Shown here piece after piece: positions 42,459 through 52,544 of a DNA stretch of 54,936 nt; positions within the stretch are counted from its first letter, which is position 1; every line of letters starts with the position of its first letter. The notes under the pieces are model-generated. The model was not told the origin of the DNA, made no database searches, and worked only from the letters and a program-made list of their open reading frames with translations. Origin of the DNA: Eubacterium sp. (GTDB lineage Bacteria; Bacillota; Clostridia; Lachnospirales; Lachnospiraceae); the NCBI GenBank assembly GCA_024698965.1, contig JAILQM010000009.1, positions 1 through 54,936 on the forward strand, read 5' to 3'. Made by a program: the position numbers and the translations under genes.

Positions 42459-44459
42459 TTGCTTAATGAAGGAATGTTTATCGCAGAGCGATATGAAATA
42501 ATAGAAAAGATTGGTACGGGAGGAATGTCCTACGTTTATAAGGCTAAGGATCATACCCTCGGAAGATTTGTTGCAATTAAAGTTCTTAAGAGCGAGTTTG
42601 CAAATGACGAAAACTTTTTGCAGAAGTTCAGAAGTGAGGCGCAGAATGCTGCTGCCTTGTCTCATCCGAACATTGTAAATATCTATGATGTCGGAGCGAC
42701 TCAGGAGTTTAATTTCATTGTAATGGAATACATTGAGGGTATTACCCTTAAGACATATATAGAAAAGAAAGGCCAGCTTTCTTTTAAAGAGGCGGTAAGT
42801 ATCGCAATCCAGGTGGGCAAAGGTATTGAGGATGCGCATAAGCATCATGTAATCCACCGTGATATTAAGCCTCAGAACATTATGATATCAACTGACGGAA
42901 AGGTTAAGGTTACAGACTTTGGTATCGCAAGAGCCGCTTCCGCCGAGACAATAAATTCAGAGGTAATGGGCTCTGTTCATTACATTTCGCCTGAGCAGGC
43001 AAGAAACGGATTTGTGGATTGCAAGAGTGATATCTATTCTTTGGGTATCGTAATGTATGAGATGGTTACGGGAAGAGTACCTTTTGATGCGGATACGGCA
43101 GTAGCTGTTGCCGTATCTCATATTCAGGACGAAATGGTACATCCGTCTGCTTACGCACCGGATCTTCCTGTAAGTATGGAAGGCATCATCTTAAAGTGTG
43201 CTCAAAAGAGCCCTGACAGAAGATACCAGAATATGGAAGAGCTTCTTACAGACTTAAAGAAGGCTCTTATATCACCTAACGAAAACTTTGTTGTAATTCC
43301 TGCGCTTGAAGCTCAAAAGACGGTAGTTATCGGAAAAGATGACGCCCGTGAGATTAAAAACGCTGTCGCAACCACAGAAGATGAAACATTATCAGAATCT
43401 GAAGGTGAAGAAGACGAAGAGGAAGAAGAGGATGATGATGACGGATTTTTAAATCCTAAGATGGAAAAAATCGTTACTATCCTCGGAATTGTAGTTGTAA
43501 TAGTAATATTTGCCATTTTGGTATTTTTGGCAGGTAATATTTTAGGTATATGGAAGTTCAGCTCAAATTCGAGCGATTCGGATACATCTTCGGAGACGGG
43601 AATCATTGTTCCTGACGTAACGGACATGACCTACGAAGAGGCTCTTGAGACGTTAAATGAACTCGGACTCGGCATTAAGATTTCATCTTATGAGACAAGT
43701 GATGAGTATGATGCTGAAAAGATTATGTCACAGGATCCTGAAAGCGGAGATGTTGTAGATGAGAATACAACAATCTATGTCGTTGTAAGTTCCGGCGAAG
43801 AAGCATCGCTTCTTCCAAGCTTTTCGGGTGAAACCGAAGAAGCCGCAATAGAGAAGATTGAAGCTCTCGGACTTACGGCAGGTACTACAAATTACGAGTA
43901 TTCAAGCTCTGTTGAGGCAGGTATAGTAATAAGCCAGACACCTGATGCAAATACAGAGATTACTGAAGGCATGACTGTAACTCTTACGGTAAGCCGCGGT
44001 GCTCAGCTTGTATCGGTTCCTTCAGTTGTTAACGAGACAGAAGAGAGCGCAAGAACCAAGCTTACTTCATACGGACTTACGGTAGGTACGGTAACTACAG
44101 CCTACTCGGATACCGTATCTGAGGGTAAGGTAATAAGCCAGAGTATTTCGAGCGGAAAGCAGGTTGAATCGGGAACATCGGTTGATCTTGTTATAAGTCT
44201 CGGAAAGAAGACGGAATATGTAACAGTGCCTAAGCTTACAGGTAACTCGCTTTCATACGCACAGAGCGCACTTGCAAATCTCGGACTCAGCTGTACTTAT
44301 ACAGAAGAATACAGTGATTCTGTTGAGGTCGGATATGTAATCAGCCAGTCACCAAGCTCGGGCGAGAGCGTAGAGCAGGGAAGCACTGTAAGTATTGTAA
44401 TAAGCAAAGGTCCGGATCCTTCGGAATCCGACGCAGATGAAGCCTCTGATGAAGAGTAG
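42459..44459 (+). CDS. prkC: PASTA-domain Ser/Thr protein kinase PrkC
   Basis: 666 residues from a TTG start behind AGGAGA; MLNEGMFIAERYEIIEKIG fits the family start better than the ATG five codons later. The kinase domain covers about 10-275: glycine loop GTGGMSYVY, AIKVLK lysine, HRDIKPQN catalytic loop and DFG. An acidic linker and one membrane helix (about 340-365) follow. Outside lie four PASTA repeats of about 66 residues each (about 383-655), which bind muropeptides or lipid II. The protein senses wall state and controls growth and wall synthesis, paired with PrpC. Confidence 0.97.
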   Translation: MLNEGMFIAERYEIIEKIGTGGMSYVYKAKDHTLGRFVAIKVLKSEFANDENFLQKFRSEAQNAAALSHPNIVNIYDVGATQEFNFIVMEYIEGITLKTYIEKKGQLSFKEAVSIAIQVGKGIEDAHKHHVIHRDIKPQNIMISTDGKVKVTDFGIARAASAETINSEVMGSVHYISPEQARNGFVDCKSDIYSLGIVMYEMVTGRVPFDADTAVAVAVSHIQDEMVHPSAYAPDLPVSMEGIILKCAQKSPDRRYQNMEELLTDLKKALISPNENFVVIPALEAQKTVVIGKDDAREIKNAVATTEDETLSESEGEEDEEEEEDDDDGFLNPKMEKIVTILGIVVVIVIFAILVFLAGNILGIWKFSSNSSDSDTSSETGIIVPDVTDMTYEEALETLNELGLGIKISSYETSDEYDAEKIMSQDPESGDVVDENTTIYVVVSSGEEASLLPSFSGETEEAAIEKIEALGLTAGTTNYEYSSSVEAGIVISQTPDANTEITEGMTVTLTVSRGAQLVSVPSVVNETEESARTKLTSYGLTVGTVTTAYSDTVSEGKVISQSISSGKQVESGTSVDLVISLGKKTEYVTVPKLTGNSLSYAQSALANLGLSCTYTEEYSDSVEVGYVISQSPSSGESVEQGSTVSIVISKGPDPSESDADEASDEE

Positions 44460-44474
44460 CGCCGGGGATGATGC

Positions 44475-45353
44475 ATGAAAGGTAAGATTTATAAAGGCAT
44501 TGCCGGATTTTACTACGTACATACAAAAGACGGAAACGTTTGGGCCTGCAAGGCGAAGGGTATCTTCAGAAAAGAAGGTATCCGTCCCCTTGTCGGCGAT
44601 GACGTTGAAATAGAGATTACCCATGAAGGTGATATGGAAGGGAATATCACAGAAATTTTACCGCGCAAAAATTCGCTTATTCGCCCGGCTGTGGCAAATG
44701 CGGATTTTGCGCTTGTGATTTTTGCGGTTAAAAAGCCCGATCCCAATTTTTATCTTCTGGACAGATTTTTGGTAACCATGGAAAAGCAGAATCTTCCCGT
44801 GGTTATCTGCTTTAATAAGATTGATTTTTCAAACGACGAAGAGATGGAGAGCTTAAGGGCACTCTATGAGCCGGCCGGATACAAGGTCATATTTATTTCA
44901 GCCAAAGAAAAAACAGGTCTTGATAATCTTCTTGGAGTAATGAAGGGTAAAACTGCCGTTGTTGCGGGGCCTTCGGGAGTCGGTAAGTCTACGACAATAA
45001 ATGCCCTTGCCAAAGAAAAAACCATGGAGACCGGAGAAATCAGCAAAAAGCTCGGAAGAGGAAAGCATACCACTCGTCACAGCGAAATCATAGAAATCGC
45101 TGAAGGTACTTATATCATAGATACGCCGGGATTTACTTCTCTAAACGTCGAAGAGCCCGATGAAAAAATGCTTTCGGATTATTTCCCGGAAATGAGAGAG
45201 ATTAATAATGAATGCCGCTTTGCGGGATGCGCTCATATTAAAGAGCCGGGCTGTAAAGTAAAAGAGGCCCTTGAAGAGGGAAAGATTCCGAGGCAAAGAT
45301 ATGAGCATTATTGTATGATGTATGAAGAAATAAAAGACAAAAGAAAGTATTAA
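44475..45353 (+). CDS. rsgA: Ribosome-assembly GTPase RsgA
   Basis: 292 residues. The circularly permuted GTPase order is clear: G4 CFNKIDFS comes before G1 GPSGVGKSTTINAL, then the switch region KHTTRH and G3 DTPGF. An N-terminal OB domain and a C-terminal zinc knuckle (CRFAGCAHIKEPGC) flank it. It helps mature the 30S subunit. It starts 16 bases after prkC. Nine bases separate it from rpe. Confidence 0.96.
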   Translation: MKGKIYKGIAGFYYVHTKDGNVWACKAKGIFRKEGIRPLVGDDVEIEITHEGDMEGNITEILPRKNSLIRPAVANADFALVIFAVKKPDPNFYLLDRFLVTMEKQNLPVVICFNKIDFSNDEEMESLRALYEPAGYKVIFISAKEKTGLDNLLGVMKGKTAVVAGPSGVGKSTTINALAKEKTMETGEISKKLGRGKHTTRHSEIIEIAEGTYIIDTPGFTSLNVEEPDEKMLSDYFPEMREINNECRFAGCAHIKEPGCKVKEALEEGKIPRQRYEHYCMMYEEIKDKRKY

Positions 45354-45361
45354 GAGGAATT

Positions 45362-46036
45362 ATGAAGAAAAAATACATATTATCACCTTCAATTTTATCG
45401 ATGGATTTTGCTGACTCGGCAAGTGATCTTGCGGCTCTTAAAAAAGCCGGCACCAAATGGCTGCATATAGATGTTATGGACGGACATTTTGTTCCGAGCA
45501 TCTCATTCGGCATGCCTGTTATGAAATCACTTAGGAAAAAGACGGACGCTTTTTTCGACGTTCATCTTATGATAGAAGATCCGGACAGATATTTAGAGGA
45601 CTTTAAGGCAGCGGGCGCAGACCTTATCACAGTACATGCTGAAGCCTGCCGTCATCTTGACAGAACGGTAAACAAGATAAAGGAGATGGGACTTAAATGC
45701 GGAGTTGCGCTAAATCCTGCCACTCCTTTATACGAGATAGAATATCTTTTGGACAAAATCGACATGGTGCTTATTATGTCGGTAAACCCGGGATTCGGAG
45801 GACAAAAATACATAGACTACATCACCGGGAAAATACTTGATTTAAAGAGTATGATAGACATGAGAGAGTTAAATACATATATTGAGGTTGACGGCGGAAT
45901 AACAAAAGACAACGTTTTAAAGGTTGTCGGAGCCGGAGCCAATATTATTGTAGCCGGAAGCGCCGTGTTTAACGGAGATATAGAAGAAAACGTAGGATAT
46001 TTTAACCGGGTTTTAAAAACATTTGAGGCACAATAA
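45362..46036 (+). CDS. rpe: Ribulose-phosphate 3-epimerase
   Basis: 224 residues. HIDVMDGHFVPSISFG near the start, FDVHLMIEDPDRY, MSVNPGFGGQKYI and VDGGITKDNV are the metal and phosphate motifs of this TIM barrel. It interconverts ribulose-5-phosphate and xylulose-5-phosphate in the pentose phosphate pathway. It sits in its usual place between rsgA and the thiamine pyrophosphokinase gene. Confidence 0.97.
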   Translation: MKKKYILSPSILSMDFADSASDLAALKKAGTKWLHIDVMDGHFVPSISFGMPVMKSLRKKTDAFFDVHLMIEDPDRYLEDFKAAGADLITVHAEACRHLDRTVNKIKEMGLKCGVALNPATPLYEIEYLLDKIDMVLIMSVNPGFGGQKYIDYITGKILDLKSMIDMRELNTYIEVDGGITKDNVLKVVGAGANIIVAGSAVFNGDIEENVGYFNRVLKTFEAQ

Positions 46037-46039
46037 CAG

Positions 46040-46717
46040 ATGGTAGCTGTAATTTTTACCGGTGGCAGTCTTGACAGAGACTTTGCTGCCGGTTTTTTAG
46101 ACAAAATAAAATACGATATTTTAATAGCGGCCGACAAAGGCACGGAAAGCGCAAAAGCGCTCGGACTTAAAGCAGACTTTGTGCTCGGAGACTTTGACTC
46201 GGCAAATATGGAGCTTGTTAAAAACTATGTGAAAGAGTATAACCCCAAGATGGAAGTTTTCCCTCCGGAAAAGGATTATACGGACACAGAGATAGCCATA
46301 AGATGCGCTGAAAAAAACGGGGCGGATACCGTATATATTCTGGGCGCGTCCGGGACAAGGCTCGATCACACCATAGGAAATATCCACGCTCTTAGGTATT
46401 TGCTTGAAAAAAACATTAAAGCCTATACCGTAAATGAGTGCAACAGGATTCATCTTTTGGGCGGAGTTTCGGTAGGAAAGTATTCTGAGACTTTAAAAAA
46501 AGATGAGCAGTGGGGCAAATACATTTCCTTTATTCCTCTTACTTCTGAGGTGGAAAATGTAAGCTTAAAGGGCTTTAAATATCCACTTGACGGCGGCAGG
46601 TTTGAAGCCGGCGGCGGAGGAATACTTGTGGGAATCAGCAATGAAATAGAAGATAAAGAGGCTAAGGTAAGCTTTTCGAAAGGAATTCTTATCGCAGTGG
46701 AAAGCAGGGATTTATGA
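46040..46717 (+). CDS. thiN: Thiamine pyrophosphokinase
   Basis: 225 residues. AADKGTESAKALGLKADFVL, GDFDSAN, KDYTDTEIAI and GASGTRLDHTIGNIH are the conserved blocks that bind thiamine and ATP. It makes thiamine diphosphate from thiamine in one step. Its stop overlaps the next start by four bases (ATGA). Confidence 0.95.
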   Translation: MVAVIFTGGSLDRDFAAGFLDKIKYDILIAADKGTESAKALGLKADFVLGDFDSANMELVKNYVKEYNPKMEVFPPEKDYTDTEIAIRCAEKNGADTVYILGASGTRLDHTIGNIHALRYLLEKNIKAYTVNECNRIHLLGGVSVGKYSETLKKDEQWGKYISFIPLTSEVENVSLKGFKYPLDGGRFEAGGGGILVGISNEIEDKEAKVSFSKGILIAVESRDL

Positions 46718-47316
46718 CGTATAATTTTTTTGCAACAATTTCAAGAATGAGATATATTGAGCGATGGGCGCTCATGCGTAATTCGAGGGTTGAAAACTTA
46801 AGTGAGCATTCGCTTGATGTGGCTATGATAGCCCATAGCCTTTGCGTAATCGGAAATGTCAGATACAAAAAGAATTTAAATGCCGAAAAAGCGGCACTCA
46901 TCGGACTTTATCACGATGCTTCCGAGATTATTACGGGAGATATGCCGACTCCTGTAAAATATTTTGACGAGGACTTAAAAAAAGCATATAAGCAGGTGGA
47001 AGCCGTGGCGGAATACCATCTTTTGGAAAAGCTTCCGGCTGATTTAAAGCCTGTTTATGAGGAGATTTTCTTTGGCAATGACGGAGAAGACGAGAAATAC
47101 ATGAGAAAACTTGTTAAGGCTGCCGACAAGATTTCGGCCCTTATAAAGTGCATGGATGAGGAAAACGCAGGCAATAATGAGTTTTCCAAAGCCAAAGAAT
47201 CAACTCTTAAGTCAATTGAGGCTATGACAAAAGAGCTTCCTGAAGTTAAAGACTTTATGGAAGAATTTGTTCCGCCTTACGGAAAAACTCTTGATGAGCT
47301 TATTAATGACAACTAA
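46714..47316 (+). CDS. HD-domain 5'-deoxynucleotidase (YfbR type)
   Basis: 200 residues. The metal ligands of an HD phosphohydrolase are visible: SEHSLDVAMIAHSL, GLYHDASEII and KAADKISALI. The RWALMRNSRVENLSEHS start is typical of E. coli YfbR, which dephosphorylates deoxynucleoside monophosphates. It is the last gene of the long operon from murE, coupled to thiN by ATGA. No terminator hairpin is visible after it. Confidence 0.9.
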   Translation: MTYNFFATISRMRYIERWALMRNSRVENLSEHSLDVAMIAHSLCVIGNVRYKKNLNAEKAALIGLYHDASEIITGDMPTPVKYFDEDLKKAYKQVEAVAEYHLLEKLPADLKPVYEEIFFGNDGEDEKYMRKLVKAADKISALIKCMDEENAGNNEFSKAKESTLKSIEAMTKELPEVKDFMEEFVPPYGKTLDELINDN

Positions 47317-47319
47317 GCC

Positions 47320-47348
47320 TTGCAAGTGCTGAGTTATTGGAGTATTAT
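47320..47348 (+). promoter_or_regulatory. Promoter of the GGDEF-EAL gene
   Basis: -35 TTGCAA (47320-47325), 17-base spacer, -10 TATTAT (47343-47348), 36 bases before the ATG. Confidence 0.65.
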
Positions 47349-47384
47349 TAGGGGTAGTTTATTTTTGGAAACGGAGATGCCTTT

Positions 47385-49331
47385 ATGGTATGGATTAGTA
47401 TATACAGTAGCTTGCCGCTATTTGTTTCATCAATACTTTTCATATTTTTAAACATAAAGCTGTTTATGGGAGGTCTGCCTTTAAAAGAAAAGGTGTTGAA
47501 GAGCATTGTTGTTTTTCTGACCTCGTTTTTTTGCTGTTATCTGTCAGCTGCGCTCATATGCGATTTTGTGCTCGGTAAAATGCCTGTATACAGCAATACA
47601 AGGATAATAATTGAATATGTGATACTGCTTCTTATGATATTTCTCTTTGCAAGTCTATATCATATTTATGTTGCAAAAAGAATTGAAGAGCCGTATCCGA
47701 TTGAGTATACGCTTTTTATATACTATCAGTTTGTAAACGCCGGTTTTACATCAGAGGTTTTGGGCGATTCCGAGATTAGTAAGATTATCCTTAACATAGC
47801 GCTTTTTATTTTCTGGTATACCCTTTTCAAAGATGATCTTGAATTCGTAAAAAAGAATTCGGATGTTTCCGAAAGATATGTATTTATTATTCTTCAGAAT
47901 ATTATGTGGGTACTGATTTTTGCCATTAATACCTGCCTGTATCTGTATGGAGACAATCATGAAGTAAATGAGGTATTTGTTCTCTGGATTCAGTGGATTA
48001 CCTTAGGCCTTTATATAACGAATTTTGTTCTCGTAAAAGCGATGCTTCACAGCATGAGAGTCAGAAGAGAAAATGAGATAATTCGTTCTACCGATGAGGT
48101 GACGGGGCTTATGAACGGAGCTTATTTTAAGCTGATGGTAAACAGCATTGTAAACGGAGAGCTAAAGGAAGATTTTGCAATCTGTTACTACAATATCGGA
48201 GAATTTACTTCATACAACGAAAAATACGGTTTTCAAAAAGGAAATGAACTTTTAAAGCAGATCGGTTCTATTTTAAATAAGGTTCATTCGAGATATGCTG
48301 TAGTAAGCAGACTTTCGGACGACCATTTCGGAGTATGTGCTCCGAAAGAAGGAATAGACAAGCAGGCCAAACTCATACACGGACTTGTAAAAGGTGTGCA
48401 TATGGGAGCGGGCATTGAAATTAATTGCGGTATTTACTGCATAAAGGCAGAAGATACGGAGCCGAGTCTTTGTTTAGACAAGGCAAAGTTTGCCTGCGAT
48501 ACACTTAAAGACAATGCCTCTTCTGTTATCAGGTATTATGATACCGAACTTGATAATGCAATTAAAAGAGAAAGATATATCGTTGATAATATTGATAAAG
48601 CCATTGCGTACGGTCATATTGAGGTTTATTATCAGCCTATTATAAGTGCGCAGACGGGAGAAATTATCAATTACGAAGCTCTTGCAAGATGGAATGATCC
48701 GATTTACGGAATGATTTCTCCGGCGGATTTCGTCGAAACGCTTGAGCAGCATTATAAAATACATAAACTCGACCAGCATGTGATAAGACGTGTCGGACAG
48801 GATTTAAAGAGGCTTTCAAAAGACGGATATGACGAAGTTCCGGTATCTGTAAATATTTCAAGAAGAGATTTGCAGATGATGGATGCCATAGCTTATGTGG
48901 ACTCTGTTGTGGAAAACTGCGGCATTACAAAGGATATGTTCATTATTGAAATAACAGAAACTTCAATTGCCGATGATGTTGAGTTTATGCTTGCTGAGAT
49001 GAACCGTTTCAGAGAAAACGGTTACAAGGTATGGCTTGATGATTTTGGCAGCGGATATTCATCTCTTAACATATTAAAGGATTTTGAATTTGACGGAATT
49101 AAACTTGATATGCTCTTCTTAAGGACTTTTAACGATCGTTCGAAGAGAATAGTAAACTCGCTTATAAATATGTCAAAGAAGCTTGAGATTTGTGTACTGG
49201 CCGAGGGTGTTGAAGAAAAAGAACAGCTCGACTTTTTGAAAGACATAGGATGCGATAAAGCTCAGGGTTATCTTATCAGTAAGCCCGAACCGCTTCCTAA
49301 TATATTAAAAAGATTTTATGATAAAGAATAA
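47385..49331 (+). CDS. Membrane GGDEF-EAL c-di-GMP phosphodiesterase
   Basis: 648 residues. Six or so hydrophobic segments fill residues 5-225. A degenerate GGDEF domain (about 238-395) reads RLSDDHFGV where RVGGDEF is expected, so cyclase activity is unlikely; it may bind GTP as a sensor. The EAL domain (about 400-645) keeps its catalytic set: YEALARW, PVSVNISRRDL, IIEITET, LDDFGSGYSS, IKLDMLFL, LAEGVE and AQGYLI. It should cleave c-di-GMP to pGpG. CGGAGA precedes the ATG. Confidence 0.93.
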   Translation: MVWISIYSSLPLFVSSILFIFLNIKLFMGGLPLKEKVLKSIVVFLTSFFCCYLSAALICDFVLGKMPVYSNTRIIIEYVILLLMIFLFASLYHIYVAKRIEEPYPIEYTLFIYYQFVNAGFTSEVLGDSEISKIILNIALFIFWYTLFKDDLEFVKKNSDVSERYVFIILQNIMWVLIFAINTCLYLYGDNHEVNEVFVLWIQWITLGLYITNFVLVKAMLHSMRVRRENEIIRSTDEVTGLMNGAYFKLMVNSIVNGELKEDFAICYYNIGEFTSYNEKYGFQKGNELLKQIGSILNKVHSRYAVVSRLSDDHFGVCAPKEGIDKQAKLIHGLVKGVHMGAGIEINCGIYCIKAEDTEPSLCLDKAKFACDTLKDNASSVIRYYDTELDNAIKRERYIVDNIDKAIAYGHIEVYYQPIISAQTGEIINYEALARWNDPIYGMISPADFVETLEQHYKIHKLDQHVIRRVGQDLKRLSKDGYDEVPVSVNISRRDLQMMDAIAYVDSVVENCGITKDMFIIEITETSIADDVEFMLAEMNRFRENGYKVWLDDFGSGYSSLNILKDFEFDGIKLDMLFLRTFNDRSKRIVNSLINMSKKLEICVLAEGVEEKEQLDFLKDIGCDKAQGYLISKPEPLPNILKRFYDKE

Positions 49332-49352
49332 AAGCATCCGGAGGAAAAATTG

Positions 49353-50828
49353 ATGCGTGCAAGAAAGTTAATAGGAAGAATACTTTGGTTTATACAGCTT
49401 ATTACAACAGTAATATTCTATTATGAACTTTATATAAGCGGAATGGTGGTAAACGGATATCTTTATGCCGTTTTGGCGATTTTGGCAGTCGCTCTTTTAT
49501 TTACTGCAATATTTATGTTCCTTTTTATAAAAAAGAAACCGTATTTTGTCGGTATGATAATGGCACTTTTGATGTCAATTGTTTGCGGAGCCGGATTTTA
49601 TTATCTCCACGGAGCGATATCAACGCTTATGAATATTTCGGATTCCAATATCAAGGTAACAGGATACGGAGTTTACGTTGATGTGGATGACGAAGCGGAA
49701 AATATTGAAGATGCCGCAGATTATACATTCGGTATTGTAGCGGCTCAGGACAGAGATAATACAGATCAGATAATAGATCAGATAGAGGCTGAACTTGATG
49801 CAGAGATTAATGTAGAAACATACAGTGATATGTACGAGGTTACAGACGCCGTACTTTCACAGGAAATAGATTCGATGATTATAAATGCGGCCTACATAGC
49901 CGTTCTTGAAGATACCGACGGATATGAGGAACTTGCTTCCGAAATCAAAGCCATTGCGGAATATAAGGTAGAGACTTCTACAGCTGCGGAAGAAATTGAT
50001 GAAGAAGACGGAATATTTACGGTATTTATCAGTGGTATCGACGTAACCGGAGATATTTCTACAACAAGCCGAAGCGATGTAAACATTCTTGCGGTAATAA
50101 ACAGAAATACTCACCAGGTACTTCTTGTATCAACGCCACGAGATTACTATGTAACAACATCGGTATCCTACGGACAGAAAGATAAGCTTACACATGCCGG
50201 ACTTTACGGAGTCGACTGTTCAATGGAGACTCTGTCAATGCTTTATGATACAGATGTGGATTATTATTTCCGCGTCAACTTTACGGGATTTGAAGAAATC
50301 ATAGATGCGCTTGGCGGCATTGATGTATATTCTGATATTGCGTTTACCTCATGGACAAAGGGACTTTATTTCTCCCAGGGTATTAACCATATGAACGGAG
50401 AATATGCCCTTGAGTTTGCAAGAGAGCGTCATGCTTTTGCATCGGGAGATAACCAGAGAGGTATCAACCAGATGAAGATAATTGAGGCAGTAATAGATAC
50501 AGCAACCTCAACAGCAATCTTAAATGATTATTCATCGCTTATGAGTGCATTATCGGAGAGTTTTGAAACAAGTATGCCGTATTCGCTTATTTCGGATATG
50601 GTACAGGATCAGCTTGACAACGGCGGAACATGGGATGTACAAAAAGTTAGTGTTACAGGTACGGGATCTAAGGCTACAACCTATTCTGCTCCAAGCCAGT
50701 ATGCTTATGTAATGATTCCTGATGAGGAATCGGTAGCAGCCGCACAGGCATATATTGATCAGGTTTACAACAACGAAGTTATAGATGTAGAGGCTGACTC
50801 AGAAGAAGATACAGATACGGAGGAATAA
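49353..50828 (+). CDS. LytR-CpsA-Psr (LCP) family wall-polymer ligase
   Basis: 491 residues from the ATG at 49353, with GGAGG eight bases upstream; the adjacent TTG at 49350 is less likely. Three membrane helices fill about 8-95. An extra domain (about 105-210) of the kind seen before LCP domains follows. The LCP catalytic domain (about 220-420) has RSDVNILAVINR, STPRDYYV, KLTHAGLYG and an arginine-rich region ending ASGDNQRGINQMK. LCP proteins move anionic polymers such as teichoic acid or capsule from lipid carriers to peptidoglycan. The tail is acidic. tyrS follows six bases later. Confidence 0.92.
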   Translation: MRARKLIGRILWFIQLITTVIFYYELYISGMVVNGYLYAVLAILAVALLFTAIFMFLFIKKKPYFVGMIMALLMSIVCGAGFYYLHGAISTLMNISDSNIKVTGYGVYVDVDDEAENIEDAADYTFGIVAAQDRDNTDQIIDQIEAELDAEINVETYSDMYEVTDAVLSQEIDSMIINAAYIAVLEDTDGYEELASEIKAIAEYKVETSTAAEEIDEEDGIFTVFISGIDVTGDISTTSRSDVNILAVINRNTHQVLLVSTPRDYYVTTSVSYGQKDKLTHAGLYGVDCSMETLSMLYDTDVDYYFRVNFTGFEEIIDALGGIDVYSDIAFTSWTKGLYFSQGINHMNGEYALEFARERHAFASGDNQRGINQMKIIEAVIDTATSTAILNDYSSLMSALSESFETSMPYSLISDMVQDQLDNGGTWDVQKVSVTGTGSKATTYSAPSQYAYVMIPDEESVAAAQAYIDQVYNNEVIDVEADSEEDTDTEE

Positions 50829-50834
50829 ATAAAA

Positions 50835-52079
50835 ATGGGAATATATGAAGAATTACAGGCAAGAGGTCTTATTGCGCAGGTTACAGACGAACCTGAAATA
50901 AGAGAACTTATAAATAAGGGCGGAGCAAGATTTTATATCGGATTCGATCCTACGGCAGACTCGCTTCATGTCGGACACTTTATGGCACTTTGCCTTATGA
51001 AGAGACTTCAGATGGCAGGCAACAAGCCGGTTGTACTTATCGGCGGTGGTACAGGATATATCGGAGATCCTTCCGGAAGAACGGATATGAGAAGCATGAT
51101 GACTCCTGAGACCATTGAGCACAACTGCGATTGCTTTAAAAAGCAGATGGAGAGATTCATTGAGTTCGGTGAAGACAAGGCAATAATGCTTAACAACGCC
51201 GACTGGCTCTTAAAGCTTAATTACATCGACCTTCTTCGTGAGGTCGGAGCATGCTTTTCGGTTAACAACATGCTAAGAGCCGAGTGTTATAAGCAGAGAA
51301 TGGAAAAAGGACTCTCATTTTTAGAGTTTAACTATATGATAATGCAGGCATACGACTTCTACTACATGCATAATAACTACGGAGTTAATATGCAGTTCGG
51401 CGGAAACGATCAGTGGAGCAACATGCTTGCCGGAACAGAGCTTATCAGAAGAAAATCTTTTGATGAGGAAACAAAAGAATCGGACGATGCATACGCAATG
51501 ACAATCACACTTCTTCTTAACTCTGAAGGAAAGAAGATGGGTAAGACTGTCGGAGGAGCTGTATGGCTCGATCCTAACAAGACATCACCTTTCGATTTCT
51601 ACCAGTACTGGAGAAACGTTGATGACGCAGATGTTATGAAGTGCATAAGAATGCTCACATTCCTTTCTCTTGATGAAATCGAAGATATGGAAAAATGGGA
51701 TGATTCAAGAATCAACGAAAAGAAAGAAATTCTTGCATATGAGCTTACAGAGCTTGTACACGGCAAGGAAGAAGCAGACAAGGCAAAAGAAACAGCCAGA
51801 GCTCTTTTCTCAGGTCAGGGCGATGATGCAAACATGCCTACAACCGAGCTTAACGCTTCAGATGTACCTGCAGAAGGAATGAATATCATAGATCTCCTTT
51901 CAGCATGCTCACTTGTACCAAGTAAGGGAGAAGCAAGAAGACTTATTCAGCAGGGCGGAGTATCCGTTGACGGTGAGAAGATTTCGGCAATTGACGAGAT
52001 TATCTCTAAAGATGCTCTTACAAACGGAGTAAAGATTAAAAAGGGTAAGAAAGTATTCCACAAGGCTGTCATTAAATAA
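50835..52079 (+). CDS. tyrS: Tyrosyl-tRNA synthetase
   Basis: 414 residues. IGFDPTADSLHVGHFMALCL contains the HIGH-type motif HVGH. MQFGGNDQWSNMLAGTELIR is the tyrosine-site block, KKMGKT is the KMSKS-type loop, and a C-terminal S4 RNA-binding domain begins near 345 (LVPSKGEARRLIQQGGVSVD). It charges tRNA-Tyr. It is close behind the LCP gene with no T-box leader, so it is either read from upstream or regulated otherwise. Confidence 0.97.
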   Translation: MGIYEELQARGLIAQVTDEPEIRELINKGGARFYIGFDPTADSLHVGHFMALCLMKRLQMAGNKPVVLIGGGTGYIGDPSGRTDMRSMMTPETIEHNCDCFKKQMERFIEFGEDKAIMLNNADWLLKLNYIDLLREVGACFSVNNMLRAECYKQRMEKGLSFLEFNYMIMQAYDFYYMHNNYGVNMQFGGNDQWSNMLAGTELIRRKSFDEETKESDDAYAMTITLLLNSEGKKMGKTVGGAVWLDPNKTSPFDFYQYWRNVDDADVMKCIRMLTFLSLDEIEDMEKWDDSRINEKKEILAYELTELVHGKEEADKAKETARALFSGQGDDANMPTTELNASDVPAEGMNIIDLLSACSLVPSKGEARRLIQQGGVSVDGEKISAIDEIISKDALTNGVKIKKGKKVFHKAVIK

Positions 52080-52090
52080 ACAGGTGAAAT

Positions 52091-52543
52091 ATGACTAAAG
52101 ACGTACTTTTGAAAATCTCGGGACTTCACATTGGGCCGGACGAAGTACTTCAGGACGGAGAGGCGATAGAAATCATCACTCCGGCACAGTATTATTTTAA
52201 AAACGGCAAGCACTATGTGCTTTACGACGAGGTCGGTGAGAATAAAAACGAAATAACGAAAAATACTCTTAAGTTTTACGACAAGTACCTTAGTGTTACC
52301 AAGACAGGTTATACTAATGTGCAGATGATAATAGAAGAGAACAAAGAAAATATTACAAGCTATCAGACTCCTATGGGTGCTCTTCAGGTTGCGCTTCAGG
52401 GAAAAAACATTGTTGTAGACGAGAAAGAGAATAATATTATGCTTTCGGCCAACTACGGACTTGCCATTAATTTTGAGCATGTTGCCGACTGCCGAATCAG
52501 CATGAACATCCAGTCTAAAGACTCAAGGCTCAATCTCGGGTAA
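52091..52543 (+). CDS. DUF1934 calycin-like protein (YwiB-type)
   Basis: 150 residues behind AGGTGAA. The alternating beta pattern, EIITPAQYYFKNGKHYVLYD and the central YQTPMGALQVAL match DUF1934, a family that folds as a beta barrel like lipocalins. No signal peptide, so it is cytoplasmic. Function unknown. In many Firmicutes it lies by argS; here it follows tyrS by 11 bases. Confidence 0.8.
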   Translation: MTKDVLLKISGLHIGPDEVLQDGEAIEIITPAQYYFKNGKHYVLYDEVGENKNEITKNTLKFYDKYLSVTKTGYTNVQMIIEENKENITSYQTPMGALQVALQGKNIVVDEKENNIMLSANYGLAINFEHVADCRISMNIQSKDSRLNLG

Positions 52544-52544
52544 C

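Noticed and set aside
50829..50834. Possible T-box before tyrS
   Set aside because: Only six bases separate the LCP gene from tyrS, leaving no room for a T-box leader.
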